Made by a program: the position numbers and the translations under genes. A stretch of 64,000 nt of DNA from contig CM077676.1 in NCBI GenBank assembly GCA_039707655.1, positions 241,508,866 to 241,572,865 of the forward strand. The letters are read 5' to 3'. The notes beneath the pieces are model-generated. The model did no database searches. It was given only the letters and a program-made list of their open reading frames with translations, and was not told the DNA's origin. Shown in pieces: positions 58,400-64,000 of the stretch. This DNA is from Elymus sibiricus. Lineage: Eukaryota; Streptophyta; Magnoliopsida; Poales; Poaceae. Every line of letters begins with the position of its first letter. Position 1 is the first letter of the stretch.

Positions 58400-58693
58400 C
58401 CGATCATCGGGAAAGTCCACCAAAGTCCATACTTTGTTCTCATACATGGATCCTATCTCGGATTTCATGGCCTCAAGCCATTTGTCGGAATCCGGGCTCA
58501 TCATTGCTTATTCATAGCTCGTAGGTTCGCCATTGTCTAACAACATGACTTCTAGGATGGTATTACCGTACCACTCTGGTGCGGAACGTACCCTGGTCGA
58601 CCTACGAAGTTCAGTAGTAACTTGATCCGAAGTTTCATGATCATCATCATTAGCTTCCTCTTCGACTGGTGTAGACATCACGGGAACTTCTTT
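58400..58693 (-). pseudogene. Copia integrase C-terminal linker, degraded
   Basis: The stretch between the integrase frame and RT still reads in pieces like the polar linker of Copia pol, but stops occur, including the TAG at 58397-58399. No catalytic motif is expected here. Confidence 0.6.
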
Positions 58694-59959
58694 CTATGAT
58701 GTGCTACTTTCCAATTCGAGATAAGGTACAATTACCTCATCAAGTTCTACTTTCCTCCCACTCACTTCTTTCGAGAGAAACTCCTTCTCTAGAAAGGACC
58801 CATTCTTAGAAACAAAGATTTTGCCCTCGGATTTGTGATAGAAGGTATAGCCAATGGTCTCGTTAGGGTATCCTATGAAGATGCACTTCTCCGCTTTGGG
58901 TTCGAGCTTATCAGGTTGAAGCCTCTTGACATAAGCGTTGCATCCCCAAACTTTAAGAAATGACAGCTTAGGTATCTTGCCAAACCATAACTCATACAGT
59001 GTCGTCTCAACGGATTTAGACAGTGCCCTATTTAAAGTGAATGCGGTTGTCTCTAATGCATAACCCCAAAATGACAGTGGCAAATCGGTAAGAGACATCA
59101 TAGAATGCACCATATCCAATAGAGTATGATTATGATGTTTGAACACAACATTGCGCTATGGTGTTCCAGGTGGCGTGAGCTGTGAAACAATTCCACATTG
59201 TCTTAAATGCATACCAAACTCGTAACTCAAATATTCACCTCCACGATCAGATCATAGAAATTTAATTTTCTTATTACGACGATTCTCTACTTCACTCTGA
59301 AACTCCTTGAACTTTTCAAATGTTTCAAACTTGTGTTTCATTAAGTAAATATATCCATATCTACTCAAATCATCCGTGGAGGTAAGAAAATAACGATATC
59401 CACCGCGTGCTTCAACACTCATTGGACCGCATACATCGGTATGTATTATTTCCAACAAGTCACTTGCCCGCTCCATTGTTCCGGAAAACAGGGTTTTAGT
59501 CATCTTGCCCATGAGGCATGGTTCACATGTCTCAAATGATTCATAATCAAGAGAGTCCAAAAGTCCATCAGCATGGAGTTTCTTCATGCGCTTTACACCA
59601 ATATGACCTAAGCGGCAATCCCACAAGTATGTGGTACTATCATCATTAACTTTGCATCTTTTGGCATCTATATTATGAATATGTGTATCACTACGATCGA
59701 GATTCAACAGAAATAAACCATTCACCAAGGGTGCATGACCATAAAAGATATTATCCATATAAATAGAACAACCATTATTCTCTAACTGAAATGAATAACC
59801 GTCTCGCAATAAACAAGATCCAAATATAATGTTCATGCTTAACGCATGCACCAAATAACAATTATTCAGGTTCAAAACTAATCCCGAAGGTAAATGTAGA
59901 GGGAGCGTGCCGACGGCGATCACATCAACCTTGGAACCATTTCCGACACGCATCGTCAC
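58694..59959 (-). pseudogene. Copia GAG-pre-integrase and integrase, broken
   Basis: The first part has the zinc region (CRLGHIGVKRMKKL, then CEPCLMGKM) and the start of the integrase core (IIHTDVCGPM, first Asp). TGA at 59252-59254 follows NKKIKFL, and coding sense resumes with SDRGGEYLS (second Asp nearby). TAG at 59157-59159 follows GTP. The rest (58694-59146) includes SFWGYALETTAFTLNR and KPWG-type text (LKVWGCNAYVKRL). The core is therefore split by two stops. Confidence 0.85.
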
Positions 59960-60938
59960 CTCGTCCTTAGCTAGTCTCCGTTTATTCCGCAGCTCCTATT
60001 TCACGTTACAAATATTAGCAACCGAACCAGTATCAAATACCCAGGCGCAACTACGAGCACTAGTAAGGTACACATCAATAACATGTATATCAAATATACC
60101 TTTGTTGACGTTGCCAGCCTTCTTATCTACCAAGTACTTGGGGCAGTTCCGCTTCCAGTGACCATTCCCCTTGCAATAGAAGCACTCAGTCTCAGGTTTG
60201 GGTCCAGCCTTGGGTTTCTTCACGGGAGCGGCAACTGGCTTGCCGTTCTTCTTGAAGTTCCCTTTCTTTCCCTTGCCCTTCTTCTTGAAACTGGTGGTCT
60301 TGTTGACCATCAACACTTGATGTTCTTTCATGATTTCTACCTCCGCGGCCTTAAGCATCACGAAGAGCTCAAGGATCGTCTTCTCCATCCCTTGCATGTT
60401 ATAGTTCATCACAAAGCTCTTGTAGCTCGGTGGTAGTGACTGGAGAACTCTATCAATCGCTAATTCATCCGGAAGATTAACTCCCAACTGGTTCAAGTGG
60501 TTGAAGTATCCCAGACATCTTGGGTACGTGCTCACTAATGGAGCCGTTCTCCTCCATCTTGCAGCTAAAGAACTTGCCGGAGGTTTTATACCTCTCGACC
60601 CGGGCGTGAGCCTAAAATACCAATTTCAGCTCCTGCAACATCTCATATGCTCCGTGGTGCTCAAAACGTCTTTGGAGCCCCGGTTCTAAGCCGTAAAGCA
60701 TGGCGCACTGAACTATCGAGTAGTCATCAGAACGTGCCTGCCAGACGTTCATAACATCTGCAGACGATGTTTCAGGGGGTGCATCACCAAACGGTGCATC
60801 AAGGACATATACTTTATGTGCAGCAGTGAGGATAATCCTCAAATTACGGACCCAGTCCGCATAGTTGCTTCCATCATCTTTCAACTTAGCTTTCTCTAGG
60901 AACGCATTAAAATTCAGGGGAGCTACAGCGCGAGCCAT
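59960..60938 (-). pseudogene. Copia gag and protease, broken
   Basis: It starts at the ATG 60938 (MARAVAPLNFNAFLEKAKL). A stop at 60612-60614 follows LKLVF, a 1-base insertion changes phase near 60510, and a TAG at 59996-59998 follows ICNVK. The CCHC knuckle (CFYCKGNGHWKRNC) and the protease motif WVFDTGSVANIC (D-T-G-S) are present. The order matches Copia elements. Gag would form the particle and the protease would cut the polyprotein. Confidence 0.88.
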
Positions 60939-62199
60939 TGATCTACAACATTAATTTGCAAAGACAATTAGACTAAGTTCATGATAATTGGTTCTTCTAA
61001 TCAAATTACTAAAGAACTCCAACTTAAATCAACATCCCTCAAGTTGTTTAAGTGTTACATGATCCAAATCAACTAACCCATGTCCGATCATCACATGAGA
61101 TGGGGCAGTCATCAATGGTGAACATCTCCATGTTGATCATATCTACTATATGACTCATGTTCAACCTTTCGGTCCTTCATGCTCCGAGGCCATGTCTATA
61201 CATACTAGGCTCGTCGAGTTTAACCCAAGTATTATGCATGTGTAAAACCGGCTTACACCCATTGTATGCGAACGTAGAGTCTATCACACCCGATCATCAC
61301 GTGGTGCTTCGAAACGATGCACTTTCGCAACGGTGCATACTTAGGGAGAACACTTTTATCTTGAAATTAAGTGAAGGGGTCGTCTTATAATGCTACCGTC
61401 GTCCTAAGCAAAATAGGATGCATAAAAAGAAAACATCACATGCAATCAATATGTGACATGATATGGCCATTATCATCTCATGCCTTTGATCTCCATCTCC
61501 AAAGCACCGGCATGATCTCCATTGTCACCGGCATGACACCATGATCTCCATCATCGTGCCATCATGTGGTTGTATCCGCCAACTATTGCTTCTACGACTA
61601 TTGCTAACGCATAGCGATAAAGTAAAGCAATTACATGGCGGTTAATAGTTGACATGTAGGTCATACAATAAATTAAAGACAACCCTATGGCTCCTGCCGT
61701 TTGCCGTACTCATCGACATGAAAGTTGTGAACCTATTACAAAACATGATCATCTCATACATCAACATATATCACATCACGTTTTGGCCATACCACATCAC
61801 AACATGCCCTGCAAAAACAAGTTAGACGTCCTCTACTTTGTTGTTGCAAATTTTACGTGGCTGCTATGGGCAACTAGCAAGAACCGTTCTTACCTATGCA
61901 AAGCCACAATGGTGATATACAAGTTGCCTTTTAACCTTCTACAAGGACCACCCTTGTCAAATCAGATTCAACTAAAGTGAGAGAGATAGACACCCGCAAA
62001 GCCACTTTTATGCAATACAAGTTGCATGTCAGTCAGTGGAACCGGTCTCTTGTGCGAGGACAAGTAAGGTTGGTCTGAGCCGCTTCATCCCACAATATCG
62101 CCGAATCCAAATAAGAAAAAGGAAGTAAGCAATTTGAACATCAACACCCACAACTTCTTTGTGTTCTACTCGTGCAAATACATCTACGCATAGACATAG
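60939..62199 (-). other. Leader of the Copia element
   Basis: This is a long untranslated leader between the primer site and gag, with no conserved frame seen. Members of this family are known for leaders of more than 1 kb. Confidence 0.75.
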
Positions 62200-62212
62200 C
62201 TCATGATGCCAC
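62200..62212 (-). other. Primer binding site of the Copia element
   Basis: On the minus strand TGGCATCATGAGC follows the LTR by one base. It is a changed form of the tRNA-Met site TGGTATCAGAGC. Confidence 0.65.
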
Positions 62213-62213
62213 T

Positions 62214-63945
62214 GATGGGGAATGTTGCATGAAAATCAAAAAAAATCCTACGAAACACCCAAGATCTAATCTAGGAGATGCATAGCAACGAGAGGGAAGT
62301 GTGTCTACATACCTTTGTAGACCGAAAGCATTAGCGTCGTAACGCTGTTGATGTGGTCGTACTCTTCACGATCCAATCGCGATCCAATCCGATCTAGTGC
62401 CGAACGGACGGCACCTCCGAGATTAGCATAGGTTCAGCTCGATGGCATCCTCTCCGTCTTGATCCAGCAAGCAAGGGGGGGTAGATGAGATCGGAACCAG
62501 CACGGCGGTATGGTGGTGGTGGCAGCAGCGGAACTCTGGCAGGGCTTCGCCAAGCGTTGACGGATTGTGGAGGAGTATGCGGGAGAGAGGGAGGCGCCAG
62601 AAGCAAGAGTGCGGCTGCCCTCCCTCTCCTCCACTATATATAGGGGCAAGGGGGAGGGGCACTGGCCCTAGCCCCTCATCCAAGGGGGGGCGGCGGCCAA
62701 GGGGGGAAACTTGGCCCCCAAGCCAGGTGGAGGTGCCCCGACCTCCTAGGGTTTGGCCCCCAGGCGCATGGGCCTATGTGGGGCTGGTCCCCTTGGCCCA
62801 ATAAGGCCAGGGCGCCCCCCACAGCCCATGCATACCCTAGGGGCTGGTAGAAACCTTCCGTGGACTCCCGAACTCCTCCGGAACCTTCTGGAACCTTCCG
62901 GTGACTTCCCGGTACAATATCGAAAAAACCGAACTTTTTCCGTAACCCCGAAAACAACTTTCCATATATAAATCTTTACCTCTGGACTATTCTGGAGCTC
63001 CTCGTGATATCTGGGATCTCATCTAGGACTCTGAACAACCTTCGGACTTTCTGCTATTAATATCTCAATACTACCCTAGCGCTCTCGAATGTTAAGTGTG
63101 CGACCCAACGGGTTCGGGAACATGTAGACATGACCGAGACACTTCTCCGGTCAATAATCAATAGCGGGATCTGGATACCCATATTGATTCCCACATGTCC
63201 AACAAAGATCTTTATCGGTTGAACCACGATGTCAAGGATTCAGTTAATCCCGTATGCAATTCCCTTTGTCCGGCGATATGTTACTTGCCCGAGATTCGAT
63301 CGTCGGTATCTCCATACCTAGTTCAATCTCGTTACCGGCAAGTCTCTTTACTCGTTCCGTAATACAAGATCCCGTGACTAACTCATTAGCAACATTGCTT
63401 GCAAGCTCTTTACTATGTTGTATTACCGAGATGGCCTAGAGATATCTCTCCGTCATACGGAGTGACAAATCCCAGTCTCGATTCATGCAACCCAACAGAC
63501 ACGTTCGGAGATACCTGTAGAGCATCTTTATGATCACCCTGTTACGAAGTGACATTTGATAGCACACAAGGCATTCCTCTAGTATCCAGGAGTGATGATC
63601 TCATGGTCTAAAGAACTGATACTTGACATGAAGAAAGCTGTAGCAAATACCTAAACAATCTGATGCTAAACTTATGGTTGGGTCTTGTCCATCACATCAT
63701 TATCCTAATGATGTGACCCCGTTATCAAATGACAACTCATGTCTATGGTTAGGAAACCTTAACCATCTTTGATCAACAAGCTAGTCTAGTTGAGGCTTAC
63801 TAGGGACACGGTGTTGTCTATGTATTCACACATGTATTTAAGTTTCCAGTCAATACAATTCTAGCATGAATAATAAACATTTATCATGAACAAGGAAATA
63901 TGATAATAACCAATTTATTATTGCCTCTAGGGCATATTTCCAACA
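62214..63945 (-). repeat. 5' LTR of the Copia element
   Basis: It is 1,732 bp, TGATGGGGAATG to ATTTCCAACA on the plus strand, uninterrupted. It provides the empty-site reference for the CACTA insertion (GTAGCAAATACCTA near 63640). Confidence 0.93.
62634..62643 (-). promoter_or_regulatory. TATA box of the Copia 5' LTR
   Basis: CTATATATAG in the same LTR position as 36830-36839. This is the LTR that would drive transcription of the element on the minus strand. Confidence 0.6.
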
Positions 63946-64000
63946 GACACCTCCTACCTCCGGCCCTTCCACCTAGTCATCCTCGGCCATGGGAGGCAGC
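63946..64000. other. Flank of the Copia element
   Basis: It begins GACAC, which pairs with GTCAC (36407-36411) with one mismatch as target duplication. The rest is too short to classify. Confidence 0.5.

Larger units (their letters stand above)
36412..63945 (-). mobile_element. Angela/WIS/BARE-type Ty1/Copia element with nested CACTA
   Basis: On the minus strand it starts with TGTTGGAAATATGCCC, the well-known start of this Triticeae Copia family, and has LTRs of about 1.73 kb, a primer site, gag, protease, integrase, RT and RNase H in Copia order, and a purine tract. The left LTR is split by a CACTA transposon at 37848-56619. The outer flanks are GTCAC (36407-36411) and GACAC (63946-63950), a target duplication with one mismatch. 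Several in-frame stops and one frameshift make it non-autonomous. Confidence 0.93.

Noticed and set aside
1..64000. CRISPR arrays, bacterial operons, phage or organellar inserts
   Set aside because: No spaced short repeats of CRISPR type, no ribosome binding sites with long adjoining genes, and no chloroplast or mitochondrial gene text were seen.

Overview
This is plant nuclear DNA, almost certainly from the wheat/barley tribe (Triticeae). There are no operons, ribosome binding sites or intact host genes. Nearly everything is nested transposable elements. The Triticeae-type families I recognise are an Angela/WIS/BARE-like Ty1/Copia element, a Sukkula-like large retrotransposon derivative (LARD) with LTRs over 4 kb, a Sabrina/Fatima-like Ty3/Gypsy fragment, a Cassandra LTR carrying a 5S rRNA-like segment, and a large CACTA-type DNA transposon. 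Family names come from remembered sequence features, not from a database search.

Layout. 1-3589 is the right part of a long Gypsy-type LTR cut by the window edge. 3590-8460 is low-copy-looking DNA with a broken F-box/DUF295-type gene on the minus strand (5515-7490), microsatellite-like tracts and MITE traces. 8466-30379 is a minus-strand Ty3/Gypsy element with about 0.97-kb LTRs and a CGGCT target duplication. Its gag gene is split by an insertion at 13207-26688, which is a Sukkula-like LARD (4.6-kb LTR, 3.3-kb non-coding core, 4.3-kb LTR) followed by an inverted 1.2-kb copy of the start of its own LTR. Only the whole block, including the inverted piece, is bounded by a target duplication (AGTTT). 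30385-31480 holds a foldback MITE-like element, a Stowaway end and a tRNA-like relic. 31480-36165 is a 5'-truncated Sabrina/Fatima-like Gypsy end.

36412-63945 is a minus-strand Angela/WIS/BARE-type Copia element with near-cognate 5-bp flanks (GTCAC/GACAC) and several in-frame stops. Its left LTR is interrupted at 37848-56619 by an 18.8-kb CACTA-type transposon with an AAA target duplication. That transposon shows no recognisable transposase. It carries gene-like pieces: a B3-like exon set, a basic coiled-coil ORF, an alanine/arginine-rich broken ORF and a 3'-5' exonuclease-like C-terminus. It also holds a 771-bp tandem array, a 505-bp tandem array and subterminal repeats, plus later LTR insertions: a minus-strand Gypsy LTR, a Sukkula-like LTR, and a one-LTR Cassandra inside the latter.

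Inferred order of events: low-copy DNA, then Gypsy, then the LARD into gag; separately Copia, then CACTA into its LTR, then LTR insertions into the CACTA. No coding region here looks fully intact. The most unusual observations are the LARD integrated with two LTR 5' ends outward, and the gene-fragment-bearing CACTA with exon-level tandem amplification.
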